A model generated the notes under the pieces. It was given only the letters and a program-made list of their open reading frames with translations. It did not search any database and had not been told where the DNA came from. From Alphaproteobacteria bacterium (GTDB lineage Bacteria; Pseudomonadota; Alphaproteobacteria; Bin95), in NCBI GenBank assembly GCA_026710105.1, contig JAPORR010000083.1, positions 1,289 to 53,516 of the forward strand: 52,228 nt of DNA, in the 5' to 3' direction. Each line of letters starts with the position of its first letter. Within the stretch, counting starts at the first letter, position 1. Both the position numbers and the translations under genes were made by a program. Shown piece after piece: positions 19,521-27,335 of this stretch.

Positions 19521-20312
19521 TCATTCCCCCGATTGCAAGATGAGGCCGCGCCGGCGAGCGGTCTGGAAGGCATAGAGGAAAAGTGCCGCTCCGCATGCGA
19601 GATAGACAAGGTTCAGGCTGATGGCCCGCAGGAACAGGTCTGTGCGGAAAGAGCCTTCGATCATCACCGCGCGCATACCCTCAAACACATGGGAGGAGGG
19701 AAGGATGAAGGCAATCGCCTGTGCCGCCCCGGGCAGCACATCGACCGGGTAATAGACGGCGCTCAGCGGTGCTAGGATGAAGATCAGGGCCCAGGCGAAG
19801 CTTTCCGCCGAGAGCCCGTAGCGGATGAGGAGTGCGCATACGGCAAGACCGATCGACCAGCCGAACATCATAAGACTGGCGAAGAAGGCGATGAGCGGCA
19901 GGCCCAGCGAATAGATAGAGTATTCGTACAACAGCCAGGCAGCGAGCGTTGCGGGAGCGAGGCCGAGCGAGGTCCGCAGCAAGCTCGCGAGCATCATGGC
20001 CGCCATGAGTTCGCCAGGCCGAAGAGGGCTTGCAAACAACTGGCCGAGATTACGCGCCCACATTTCCTCTAGGAAGGAGATGCTGAGCCCGAGCTGACCC
20101 CGAAACAGCACATCCCAGAGCAGAACGCCGCCCAGCAGCGCGCCGGCGGCATTCGCTAACCAACTGCTGTGCTCCAGGAAGAATTTGGTGATGAAGCCCC
20201 AAAGTACGACTTGGACGATGGGCCAATAGACGAGCTCGATAATGCGTGGCACTGAGCCCCGGTAGAGGTAGTAATAGCGGGCCAGCATGGCCCCGATGCG
20301 TCCAGGGTTCAT
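19521..20312 (-). CDS. ABC-2 type transporter permease
   Basis: 263 residues with about six hydrophobic helices. IIELVYWPIVQVVLWGF is the first helix and LGQLFASPLRPGEL the cytoplasmic coupling segment typical of ABC-2 exporters (polysaccharide/drug export type). Near the C-terminus LAPLSAVYYPVDVLP and PSSHVFEGMR are strongly conserved in the family. ATG 20312 begins the conserved region; a further 44 upstream codons overlap the TPR gene and look non-coding. No ATPase gene is adjacent on either side, so the partner must be encoded elsewhere. Confidence 0.82.
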   Translation of the reverse strand: MNPGRIGAMLARYYYLYRGSVPRIIELVYWPIVQVVLWGFITKFFLEHSSWLANAAGALLGGVLLWDVLFRGQLGLSISFLEEMWARNLGQLFASPLRPGELMAAMMLASLLRTSLGLAPATLAAWLLYEYSIYSLGLPLIAFFASLMMFGWSIGLAVCALLIRYGLSAESFAWALIFILAPLSAVYYPVDVLPGAAQAIAFILPSSHVFEGMRAVMIEGSFRTDLFLRAISLNLVYLACGAALFLYAFQTARRRGLILQSGE

Positions 20313-20358
20313 GTTGGCCCGCGCGTCGTTGGTCCAGCCGGTCGCCGTTCCGCTCGCC

Positions 20359-20814
20359 TCACCGGTCGTTCGCCTTCTTCCAGGCGGTGATTTCCGCCTT
20401 GAGCTCATCATATTCCTCGCAGCCGAGCAGGCAGATACGATCAAGCTCCGCTAGGTGCTCGTTCGCCCCTTCGAGATCTCCCAACATCAGGCGTAGCTCG
20501 CCAGCATATTCGTGTGCGCCCTTGTGGTCGGGGTCGAGAAGGAGTGCCCGTGCATAGGCCTCACCGGCTAGCTCGAGGCGGCCAAGCTTGCGGTTCGCGT
20601 AACCGAGCCAGTTGAAAGCATCGGCGCTAGTCGGGTTCCCTTCGATATAGATCTCCAGTTCGGTAAGTGCGTCTCCATACTCCCCAGCATCGATCTTCGT
20701 CTCAATGGCTGCAAGCGGCCCCGATTTGTTCCCATCATCGCTGTTTCCGCCGAGAGCAAGAGCTGTTCCCGTTATGCAAAGCATAGCGGCTGCCAGCATC
20801 CATCTGCCGATCAT
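20359..20814 (-). CDS. exported TPR-repeat protein
   Basis: 151 residues. A signal peptide is evident (MIGRWMLAAAMLCITGTALAL). Tetratricopeptide-like helices follow: DALTELEIYIEGNPTSADAF, WLGYANRKLGRLELAGEAYA and AHEYAGELRLMLGDLEGANEHL. A C-terminal pair of cysteines (RICLLGCEEY) may form a disulfide. TPR repeats mediate protein-protein contacts; the partner is unknown. ATG 20814 has AGGGA seven bases upstream. Confidence 0.8.
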   Translation of the reverse strand: MIGRWMLAAAMLCITGTALALGGNSDDGNKSGPLAAIETKIDAGEYGDALTELEIYIEGNPTSADAFNWLGYANRKLGRLELAGEAYARALLLDPDHKGAHEYAGELRLMLGDLEGANEHLAELDRICLLGCEEYDELKAEITAWKKANDR

Positions 20815-21011
20815 GTTTTTGTCCCTGAATTTGTCATCCTACCGCGGTCTAGAGTTAAGCAGCCAACCGACAGGCTTCAAGCGCCGCGTATGTCGGCCTC
20901 ATGATAATTTGGCATCCCCCGAAGGGCCTGTCGATGCGAAGAGGGCTCGGTAGTCTACGATCTCAGTGTCGGCAATATGTTGCTGGATTGCCGTGATCCT
21001 TCAGCCGATGC

Positions 21012-21040
21012 TTGACAGTGCCGGGGCGCGCGCCTAGACG
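21012..21040 (+). promoter_or_regulatory. sigma-70-type promoter of tRNA-Val
   Basis: A perfect -35 box TTGACA (21012-21017), exactly 17 bases, then TAGACG (21035-21040) as a -10 box; the tRNA begins 12 bases later. Position and spacing fit a strong tRNA promoter, although the -10 is only a partial match. Confidence 0.6.
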
Positions 21041-21052
21041 ACCGGTCTCTCC

Positions 21053-21127
21053 GGGCGCGTAGCTCAGCGGGAGAGCACTGTCTTCACACGGCAGGGGTCG
21101 CTGGTTCAAACCCAGCCGCGCCCACCA
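21053..21127 (+). tRNA. tRNA-Val (anticodon CAC)
   Basis: A complete cloverleaf: acceptor GGGCGCG/CGCGCCC, D-stem GCTC/GAGC, anticodon stem CTGTC/GGCAG with loop TTCACAC (anticodon CAC, reading GUG), T-stem GCTGG/CCAGC with TTCAAAC, discriminator A and an encoded CCA at 21125-21127. A T-run follows at 21129-21134. Confidence 0.93.
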
Positions 21128-21595
21128 GTTTTTTAAGTCACTTACCTGCCTCTGTTCCAAAATAGGACCAGGCGATATATTGTGGCGATCGCACAGAAAT
21201 CATCCGATCCGCACCGACTGGCGACGATAATATCGCATAGTCATCCGACCTTCAACGAGTGGCGGACGCGGGATCCTTGAGGTTTCCGGCTGGGCTGCGG
21301 TGCATCGGGTCAAGGATGATCCTGCGCTTGGAGAGGTTGCGAACGGTGGAGATCTCATTACCCAAGTTGGCACTTTTTCCGGGCCAGCTTAGCTTGACAG
21401 AGCCGATTTCGTCTTGCTGCCCCCTAGACTGAAGTTCGAGGCTCCCTCTGGCATTTCCATAGCGATCGCCGCAAGAGCCAGATCGTGGTTGCCCCGCCTG
21501 CGCGGGGATGGTGCCTCCTGGGGCATAACTTGATCCGGCGCGGCGTCTCCCGGTGGAGAATCCGTATCAATGCGGGCGCGCTGCAACCGTGATCG
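21128..21595. other. intergenic stretch downstream of tRNA-Val
   Basis: No intact gene is seen in these 468 bases. On the plus strand, about 21265-21385, a short open segment reads GILEVSGWAAVHRVKDDPAL and then GGDLITQVG, which faintly resembles the end of a PDZ domain, but it has no start or upstream context and ends at a stop. No integrase fragment or repeat of the tRNA end was found. Confidence 0.3.
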
Positions 21596-22039
21596 TCAAC
21601 CTTTCCAGTCAAGCAAATCCGGGGGAATGTCGCCCCGAAGCAGATCGGTCCATATCGGCTTGTCGCATGGCTGGCCGCTCCGCTCGGACCAACCGCAACC
21701 GTCGGGTGCATAGACAAGACGGTTTCTAGCAGTCGTGGCTGAGTTGTAGTCATCCCATAGCCGGACGCTCATCACACCGACATCGTGCTTCGGGAATTGG
21801 TCAACCGCCGCCTGCATCATCGTTTCAAGCTGTTGGCGCATCGTCGTCGCGGTATCGGCTTCAATTTCGAGCGTAACCCTATGCCAGCCGACAAAGGACT
21901 TCTTTACCTTGACCACGGTGTACGGCTCCGGCGCGATAGTGACGGCTGGCTCGTCTCCGTTCCCGCCGAACATGGCAATCGCCACGACCGCTAGAGCCAC
22001 CCCTAGAATCACCCGCCAGCCGATTAGCATTCGTTTCAT
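21596..22039 (-). CDS. hypothetical single-span membrane-anchored protein
   Basis: 147 residues. An N-terminal helix (VILGVALAVVAIAMF) after a basic MKRMLIGWR start indicates a membrane anchor or uncleaved signal. The rest is a compact soluble domain with PYTVVKVKKSFVGWHRVTLE and an alternating strand/helix pattern. It ends in a Cys-containing YAPDGCGW/QPCDKP region that could form a disulfide. The pattern recalls the DUF4875 family, without certainty. ATG 22039 has AAGGAA upstream. It is the last of the minus-strand genes behind the transporter, but an operon link over a 172-base gap is uncertain. Confidence 0.6.
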   Translation of the reverse strand: MKRMLIGWRVILGVALAVVAIAMFGGNGDEPAVTIAPEPYTVVKVKKSFVGWHRVTLEIEADTATTMRQQLETMMQAAVDQFPKHDVGVMSVRLWDDYNSATTARNRLVYAPDGCGWSERSGQPCDKPIWTDLLRGDIPPDLLDWKG

Positions 22040-22211
22040 GCCAAGGTTCCTTTTGTAGATTGTCCCGCCGAAGATCACTCAAAATCCGGCCCAACCGTCG
22101 AAGTCAGGAGGATTCCGGCGAGGTTTCCCGATTGACCGGAACAGAGTCTTGATGTCAGCGCGAGCGGCGGGTCCGCAGTGGGATGGAGAAGAGGCTATAT
22201 CGAGTTGTGTG

Positions 22212-22385
22212 CTAACCGAACGCCGCCACGAGGCCGATGACAAAGCCGATCAAGCCGATGACGGTGATAACGGCGCCGCCGACCTTGGCTTGCAGGCCGT
22301 CGTCGTTGCCGATGCCTGTGCGCATAGCGACAATGCCCAGTACCGTGACGAGAGCGGACATGATAAGACCGAGCGCTGTTCCCAT
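22212..22385 (-). CDS. small two-helix membrane protein (57 aa)
   Basis: A short gene with AAGGA seven bases before ATG 22385 and stop TAG 22212-22214. Two hydrophobic helices flank a polar loop with RTGIGNDDGLQAK; the second helix is rich in G, V and I (AVITVIGLIGFVIGLVAAF). Codon usage is that of the neighbours, and a clear ribosome site supports translation. It lies about 73 bases after the second permease of the polyamine-type transporter. The function is unknown; a role as a small transporter accessory is only a guess. Confidence 0.65.
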   Translation of the reverse strand: MGTALGLIMSALVTVLGIVAMRTGIGNDDGLQAKVGGAVITVIGLIGFVIGLVAAFG

Positions 22386-22458
22386 TAGATTTTCCTTCGT
22401 CTTGCAGCCGCTGTAGGGCGCCGACCGAGGCCCAGCTTTCGCAAGCTGGAACGATGTT

Positions 22459-23313
22459 CTACTGCGGTGACATGCCTCTGAGCCGTTCGGAGCGGCGTCG
22501 CAGCAATTCGACAGTAGTCAACAAGCCGACCGAGACGACTACCAGGATCGTAGCGACGGCGAGGATCGTCGGGCTGATCTGTTCGCGCAGGCCAGTGAAC
22601 ATCTGCCACGGTAAGGTCTTCTGGCCGGCCGAGCCGACGAACAGCACTACGACCACTTCGTCGAAGGAAGTGATGAATGCGAACAGTCCGCCGGAAATCA
22701 CGCCGGGCAGGATCAGCGGTGCCTGCACCTTAAAGAAAGTCCGGACCGGATTGGCGCCGAGATTGGCTGAGGCGCGGGTTAGGCTTCTGTCGAAGCCGAC
22801 CAGTGTTGCGGTCACCGTAATGATGACAAACGGGATACCAAGCGCCGCATGTGCGAGCACGACCCCGACATAGGTGCCTTGGAGGCCGATACGAGAATAG
22901 AAGAAATACATGCCGGCCGCCGAGATGATAAGCGGCACGATCATCGGGGAAATCAGCACCGCCATAATAACGCCTCTGAACGGCACATGGCTCTGAGACA
23001 GGCCGATAGCCGCCAGCGTGCCCAAGCTCACCGAAAGCAAGGTGGCAACAGGTGCGATGCGCACAGAATTGTAGAGAGCATTCTGCCAGTCGCTGTTGGT
23101 GAAAAAGTCATTGTAGTTGACCAGGCTGTAGGCACCGGCCTCGAAAGCCAACATCTCGGGCGTGAAAGTGAAGTAGGGCAGCGAGTTGAAACTGAGCGGG
23201 ATGATAATTAGCAGTGGGAAGATCAAGAAGAAAAAGATCAACGCGCAAATTAGCCGGAAACCCCAATACCAGAGCTTCTGGCCGGTCGATGCATATGGCG
23301 GCAGTGCGGCCAT
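22459..23313 (-). CDS. ABC transporter permease, spermidine/putrescine type (PotC-like)
   Basis: 284 residues with six predicted helices. The binding-protein-dependent permease signature appears as SANLGANPVRTFFKVQAPLILPG (the EAA loop that docks on the ATPase). The first periplasmic loop carries LSFNSLPYFTF, typical of PotC/PotI-like proteins. It begins four bases after the stop of the other permease, so the two are coupled. With the binding protein and ATPase upstream it forms a complete importer for a polyamine-like or related organic cation; the actual substrate cannot be read from sequence. Confidence 0.88.
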   Translation of the reverse strand: MAALPPYASTGQKLWYWGFRLICALIFFFLIFPLLIIIPLSFNSLPYFTFTPEMLAFEAGAYSLVNYNDFFTNSDWQNALYNSVRIAPVATLLSVSLGTLAAIGLSQSHVPFRGVIMAVLISPMIVPLIISAAGMYFFYSRIGLQGTYVGVVLAHAALGIPFVIITVTATLVGFDRSLTRASANLGANPVRTFFKVQAPLILPGVISGGLFAFITSFDEVVVVLFVGSAGQKTLPWQMFTGLREQISPTILAVATILVVVSVGLLTTVELLRRRSERLRGMSPQ

Positions 23314-23317
23314 TCTT

Positions 23318-24601
23318 CTATCCCAGCTTCACATTGTCGATGCCGATGATCTTGTCGTAGAGCCAGTAGAGGAGCAGCACGACCACCAGCAGGATAACTC
23401 CCAGCGCGGCGGCAAGCCCCCAGTTCAAGCTCGACGAAATATGGTAGGCAATCCGGTTAGAAATAAAGGTACCCGAGGTGCCGCCAACCAGTTCGGGCGT
23501 GATGTAGTAGCCGATAGCAAGAATGAAGACCAGAATTGCACCAGCGCCGATTCCGGGTACGCTCTGGGGGAAATAGACCCGCCAGAACGCCGTCCAGTCT
23601 GTCGCACCAAGCGATCTGGCAGCACGCATGTAGCTCGGCGGAATCGTGCGCATGACCGAATAGAGTGGTAAGATCATGAAGGGCAGCAAGATATGCGTCA
23701 TGGCGATGATCGTGCCGGTCTGGTTATTGATCATCGCGAGGCGTGCATCGTCTGCGATCAAGCCTAGGAACACGAGAGTGTCGTTGATGACTCCCTGCTG
23801 CTGGAGCAGCACTTTCCAGGCGGAGGTGCGGACCAAGAGGGATGTCCAGAACGGCAACAGTACAAGGATCATCAACACATTTGAAGTACGCATCGGCAGC
23901 GTTGCCAGTAGAAAGGCCACTGGATAGCCGATCAGGAGGCAAGCAACTGTAATCGCGACGCTCAACAGCAGCGTGCGCTCGAACAGGAAGATATAGATAC
24001 GCTCGTTTTCCGGCTTCGCTTCGATACCGTCGGCTCCGAGCCTGGTATCAATGGAATTGAGAAAATAGCCAGAAGTATAGTTGCCGGAAAACCGCTTAAT
24101 GACAGCCCAGATTTCTGGATTAACCCAATCTTTATGGATCTTCGCGAACTGTGCGGCGAGATTGCCGTCCTCTGCCATTCGCTTGACGCGCCGGCCAGTC
24201 TTTCGCAACAGGCTGGCAAGACCTGTCTTCTCATAATTCAGCCGCGACCCGACCCTTGTATGAGCCTTGGCAGCAACTGCTGCCAGCAGGTCCTGATGCA
24301 GCGCGACAAACACCGCTTCGCCGGGTGGCTCGCCCGAAGTTTCATCCCAGTCCGCGAGGGCCTGAACTGTGAGAGGCAGCGTATCAGGCACGATGGAATT
24401 TTCGACCGACCGGAACAGCATGTCCGCAATCGGCGCGGCGAAGGTGACCAGAATGAAGATCAACAGCGGCGCAATTAGCGCAAGCGCGCGCAGCTTTTGC
24501 AGGCGCAGGGCTCGGGCGAGAGATTGCTTGAGTGGCCGTCCGTCAGCTGCCAGAATCAGCCCGGTGGCATTCTCACCGTTCGCCATCATACCCCGCTGCA
24601 T
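23318..24601 (-). CDS. ABC transporter permease, spermidine/putrescine type (PotB-like) with a long periplasmic loop
   Basis: 427 residues, about 120 more than usual for PotB. Helix 1 lies near residues 38-60. A polar segment of roughly 155 residues then precedes helix 2 (near 218), where normal PotB proteins have a few tens of residues. The C-terminal part carries the EAA-type loop (AARSLGATDWTAFWRVYFPQ) and the last helices. The subgroup with this insert occurs in alphaproteobacterial polyamine-type importers. The start at 24601 is an ATG; ATG at 24586 is an alternative. A terminator hairpin separates it from the binding-protein gene. Confidence 0.88.
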   Translation of the reverse strand: MQRGMMANGENATGLILAADGRPLKQSLARALRLQKLRALALIAPLLIFILVTFAAPIADMLFRSVENSIVPDTLPLTVQALADWDETSGEPPGEAVFVALHQDLLAAVAAKAHTRVGSRLNYEKTGLASLLRKTGRRVKRMAEDGNLAAQFAKIHKDWVNPEIWAVIKRFSGNYTSGYFLNSIDTRLGADGIEAKPENERIYIFLFERTLLLSVAITVACLLIGYPVAFLLATLPMRTSNVLMILVLLPFWTSLLVRTSAWKVLLQQQGVINDTLVFLGLIADDARLAMINNQTGTIIAMTHILLPFMILPLYSVMRTIPPSYMRAARSLGATDWTAFWRVYFPQSVPGIGAGAILVFILAIGYYITPELVGGTSGTFISNRIAYHISSSLNWGLAAALGVILLVVVLLLYWLYDKIIGIDNVKLG

Positions 24602-24610
24602 GTTCGGTAT

Positions 24611-24646
24611 AAGAAAAAAAGAGGAGGATCCCGAAGAATCCTCCTC
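24611..24646 (-). terminator. intrinsic terminator after the binding-protein gene
   Basis: On the minus strand GAGGAGGAT (complement of 24638-24646) pairs perfectly with ATCCTCCTC (complement of 24621-24629) around an 8-base loop, followed by a U-rich tail (complement of 24611-24620). It lies between the substrate-binding protein and the first permease and would give more binding protein than permease by partial termination. Confidence 0.85.
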
Positions 24647-24655
24647 ATGCCGCTA

Positions 24656-25753
24656 CTATTTGGCAAGCCAAGTCTGGAATTTCGCGTCGATGTCGTCGCG
24701 ATAGTCTGCCCAGAATTCGTAGTTGTAGAGCAATGTGTTGCTCATATTGGTTGGCTCGTTCGGCATATGGGGCGCCATGTCGATGCCAAGGGTCGCGTGC
24801 TTGCCCACCAGCGGCGCTGAAGACGCGCGCGCCGGGCCGTAGGAGATGTATTTCGCCTGGTCTGCGAGGCGCTGGGTGTCGGTAGCGAAACGGATGTAAT
24901 GCAGGGCCCGCTCCTTGCGTTCCTCGCTCAGATTCGCCGGGATGATCCAACCGTCGAGATCGAATACCTGACCATCCCAAAGCATCGCAACAGGCTGTTT
25001 ATCCTCTTCGATCAGCTTGAATAGACGACCATTGTAGGTGGAACCGATCACGACCTCGCCATCGGCCAGAAGCTGCGGCGTGTCCGCGCCGGCAGACCAC
25101 CACACAACCTGGTCTTTTATCGTGTCGAGCTTGGCGAAGGCGCGTGCCTGGCCTTCTTCCGTCGCCAGCATATCGTAGATGTCCTCCATGGCGACGCCAT
25201 CGCACATCAGCGCCCATTCCATGTTGTTGATCGGCCGCTTCTCAAGGCTACGCTTGCCCGGATAGGTCTCCAGGTCGAAGACGGCGCAGACATCCTTAGG
25301 CGGCGTGTCGCCAACCATATCAGTACGGTAGCCGAAGGTCGTGGAATAGACGATCTGAGGGATAAAGCAGGGCGTTACGAGGAAATCCCCGAAATCCTTG
25401 GATGCTGGCGTGCCATCCGGTGCAGGAGCCAGCATAGCGTCCGGGTCGATCTCTAGCGCGAGGCCTTCATCGCAAAGTCGAATAGCGTCAGAGGCGACCA
25501 CATCGACCACATCCCAGGTCGTGTTGCCGGCCTCCGCCATCGCACGCAGTTTGGCAACCGCTTCGGCACCACTCTCGTCGTTGATGATGTTCAGGCCCGG
25601 ATTCATTTCCATGTAGGGCTTGTGATAGGCGTTCATCTGCGATGCAGAATAGGCACCGCCCCAGGACACGATGGTCATGTCCTGCGCCTGCGCCGCCCCA
25701 GCCATAGCTGCAGAGACGACTGCACCAGCTGCAAGAAATGTTCTCAGTCTCAT
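24656..25753 (-). CDS. ABC transporter substrate-binding protein (PotD/PotF-like)
   Basis: 365 residues. A signal peptide (MRLRTFLAAGAVVSAAMAG, cleavage after AQAQ) sends it to the periplasm. The mature start DMTIVSWGGAYSASQMNAY is the hallmark of the PotD-like family 1 binding proteins; DVVDVVASDAIRLCDEGLAL and LADGEVVIGSTYNGR follow in the ligand cleft. ATG 25753 has AGGGAG nine bases upstream. It is the binding component of the adjacent importer. Confidence 0.9.
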   Translation of the reverse strand: MRLRTFLAAGAVVSAAMAGAAQAQDMTIVSWGGAYSASQMNAYHKPYMEMNPGLNIINDESGAEAVAKLRAMAEAGNTTWDVVDVVASDAIRLCDEGLALEIDPDAMLAPAPDGTPASKDFGDFLVTPCFIPQIVYSTTFGYRTDMVGDTPPKDVCAVFDLETYPGKRSLEKRPINNMEWALMCDGVAMEDIYDMLATEEGQARAFAKLDTIKDQVVWWSAGADTPQLLADGEVVIGSTYNGRLFKLIEEDKQPVAMLWDGQVFDLDGWIIPANLSEERKERALHYIRFATDTQRLADQAKYISYGPARASSAPLVGKHATLGIDMAPHMPNEPTNMSNTLLYNYEFWADYRDDIDAKFQTWLAK

Positions 25754-25834
25754 GTGGCGTTCTCCCTTGTTTACCACTCGTTCGGTTCAGGTGCGGCGCG
25801 AAGAAGAAACGGCGCCGCTCAATCAGGCATAAGG

Positions 25835-26929
25835 TCAGGCTGCGTCAAGAGCTCGGCAATCGTCCGTGAGCCAGCCGATTGGTGTTGTCTCTCCTACTTT
25901 GAGGACCGAATGTTTGGCCGAATTGGGAATCTTGACGACGAAATCATCACGGCCTGCAACTTCCATCCGACAACGTATGTGGTCGCCGAGGTAAATGAGC
26001 TCGACTACCCTGCCATCCAGCCGGTTCGGCGCGGAAGACTCCGCAATCAGCACGCGCTCAGGCCGGATCGAAAGCATCGTCCGAGACCCGGCTGCCCCGC
26101 AATTGATTGCCATAGCCCCGATTTCGCCGGCACCGTCGAGACGAATACGCGCCTCACTACCTGAAATGGATTCAACCGTGCCGTCGAGCTTGTTGTTCTC
26201 TCCAATGAACTGAGCCACGAAAGCATTTTCGGGCCGCTCATAGAGGTCTTCCGGCGGTGCGAGTTGCTGGATTACGCCATCGTTGAAAACCGCGATCCGG
26301 TCGGACATTGTTAATGCTTCCGACTGGTCATGCGTGACATAAACGACCGTGACGCCGAGCCGCTCATGCAGATGCTTGATCTCATACTGCATATGCTCGC
26401 GAAGCTGCTTGTCGAGCGCTCCCAGCGGTTCATCCATCAACACGAGGTCCGGCTCGAAGACGAGGGCCCGTGCAAGCGCGACGCGTTGCTGCTGGCCGCC
26501 GGAGAGCTGAGCCGGGCGGCGGCCAGCGAATTCGGAGCCCCCCATCTGTACCATCTCCAGTGCGCGCTGGACTTTCTCCTCCACCTCGGCGCGACCCATC
26601 CGACGCACCTGTAGCGGGAAGGCCAGGTTCTCGGCGATCGTCATATGTGGGAAGAGGGCGTAATTCTGGAACACCATCCCGATGCCGCGTCTGTGGGGCG
26701 GGATGTTATTGATAGGCTGCCCACCAAGGCTGATGTCACCATGCGTGGCCACCTCGAACCCGGCCAGCATCATCAGGCAGGTCGTCTTGCCGGAGCCGGA
26801 GGGGCCGAGCATCGTCAGGAACTCGCCGCGCGCGATCTCGAGATTCAGGTTCTTGACGACAAGCGATACGCCGTCATAGCTCTTTTGGACGCCGTCGAAG
26901 ACGACGAAAGCGCGGTCGCGATCCGGCAC
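25835..26929 (-). CDS. ABC transporter ATP-binding protein (PotA-like)
   Basis: 364 residues. Walker [11 protein letters not shown]-loop [11 protein letters not shown], signature [15 protein letters not shown], Walker [13 protein letters not shown] and the switch histidine in VTHDQSEA are all present in order. A C-terminal TOBE domain (from about residue 265, [11 protein letters not shown]) is typical of PotA and related importers. The start is GTG 26929, supported by CAGGAG six bases upstream; upstream in-frame residues do not match the family. It is first in the importer operon. Confidence 0.92.
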   Translation of the reverse strand: MPDRDRAFVVFDGVQKSYDGVSLVVKNLNLEIARGEFLTMLGPSGSGKTTCLMMLAGFEVATHGDISLGGQPINNIPPHRRGIGMVFQNYALFPHMTIAENLAFPLQVRRMGRAEVEEKVQRALEMVQMGGSEFAGRRPAQLSGGQQQRVALARALVFEPDLVLMDEPLGALDKQLREHMQYEIKHLHERLGVTVVYVTHDQSEALTMSDRIAVFNDGVIQQLAPPEDLYERPENAFVAQFIGENNKLDGTVESISGSEARIRLDGAGEIGAMAINCGAAGSRTMLSIRPERVLIAESSAPNRLDGRVVELIYLGDHIRCRMEVAGRDDFVVKIPNSAKHSVLKVGETTPIGWLTDDCRALDAA

Positions 26930-27089
26930 GGTGTCTCCTGCTGCCAGCGAGTTGCAGGCGAACGCTAGCACAAACCGGGCGGCTGTCGAAAGGGGGCCTC
27001 GGACCTTCGATGGCAAGGCGGGGTTTTCCGCCTATATGCTTGCTGCTATTCGCCATGGGTCCGCAACCTCAAGCGAAGGAGGTCCCGGT

Positions 27090-27335
27090 ATGGCCCAACA
27101 ACTCCTCCATCTCGTTTTCGGCGGGCGCCTGACGCACCCGGACGAAACCGAATTCGCCAACTTAGACGCTCTCGATATCGTCGGCATCTACCCCAATTAT
27201 GCCGAAGCGGCCCGGGCCTGGCGGAGCAAGGCTCAGGGCACGGTGGACGACGCGCATATGCGCTATTTCGTCGTGCATCTGCACCGCTTGCTGGACCCCG
27301 ACAGCCACGACCACACGGAAGGACATTGCCGATGA
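27090..27335 (+). CDS. DUF4170 small protein
   Basis: 81 residues. The sequence LLHLVFGGRLTHPDETEF, DIVGIYPNYAEAARAWRSKA and the histidine-rich C-terminus YFVVHLHRLLDP match the DUF4170 family of alphaproteobacteria, whose function is unknown. ATG 27090 is preceded by AAGGAGGT, a near-perfect ribosome site. Its TGA overlaps the ATG of the next gene (ATGA), so the two are translationally coupled. It is divergent from the transporter operon. Confidence 0.88.
   Translation: MAQQLLHLVFGGRLTHPDETEFANLDALDIVGIYPNYAEAARAWRSKAQGTVDDAHMRYFVVHLHRLLDPDSHDHTEGHCR

Noticed and set aside
20963-21160. Minus-strand open frame of 65 codons containing the phrase WARLGLNQRPLPCEDSAL
   Set aside because: It is the reverse complement of tRNA-Val; this peptide is a well-known false protein produced by tRNA genes.
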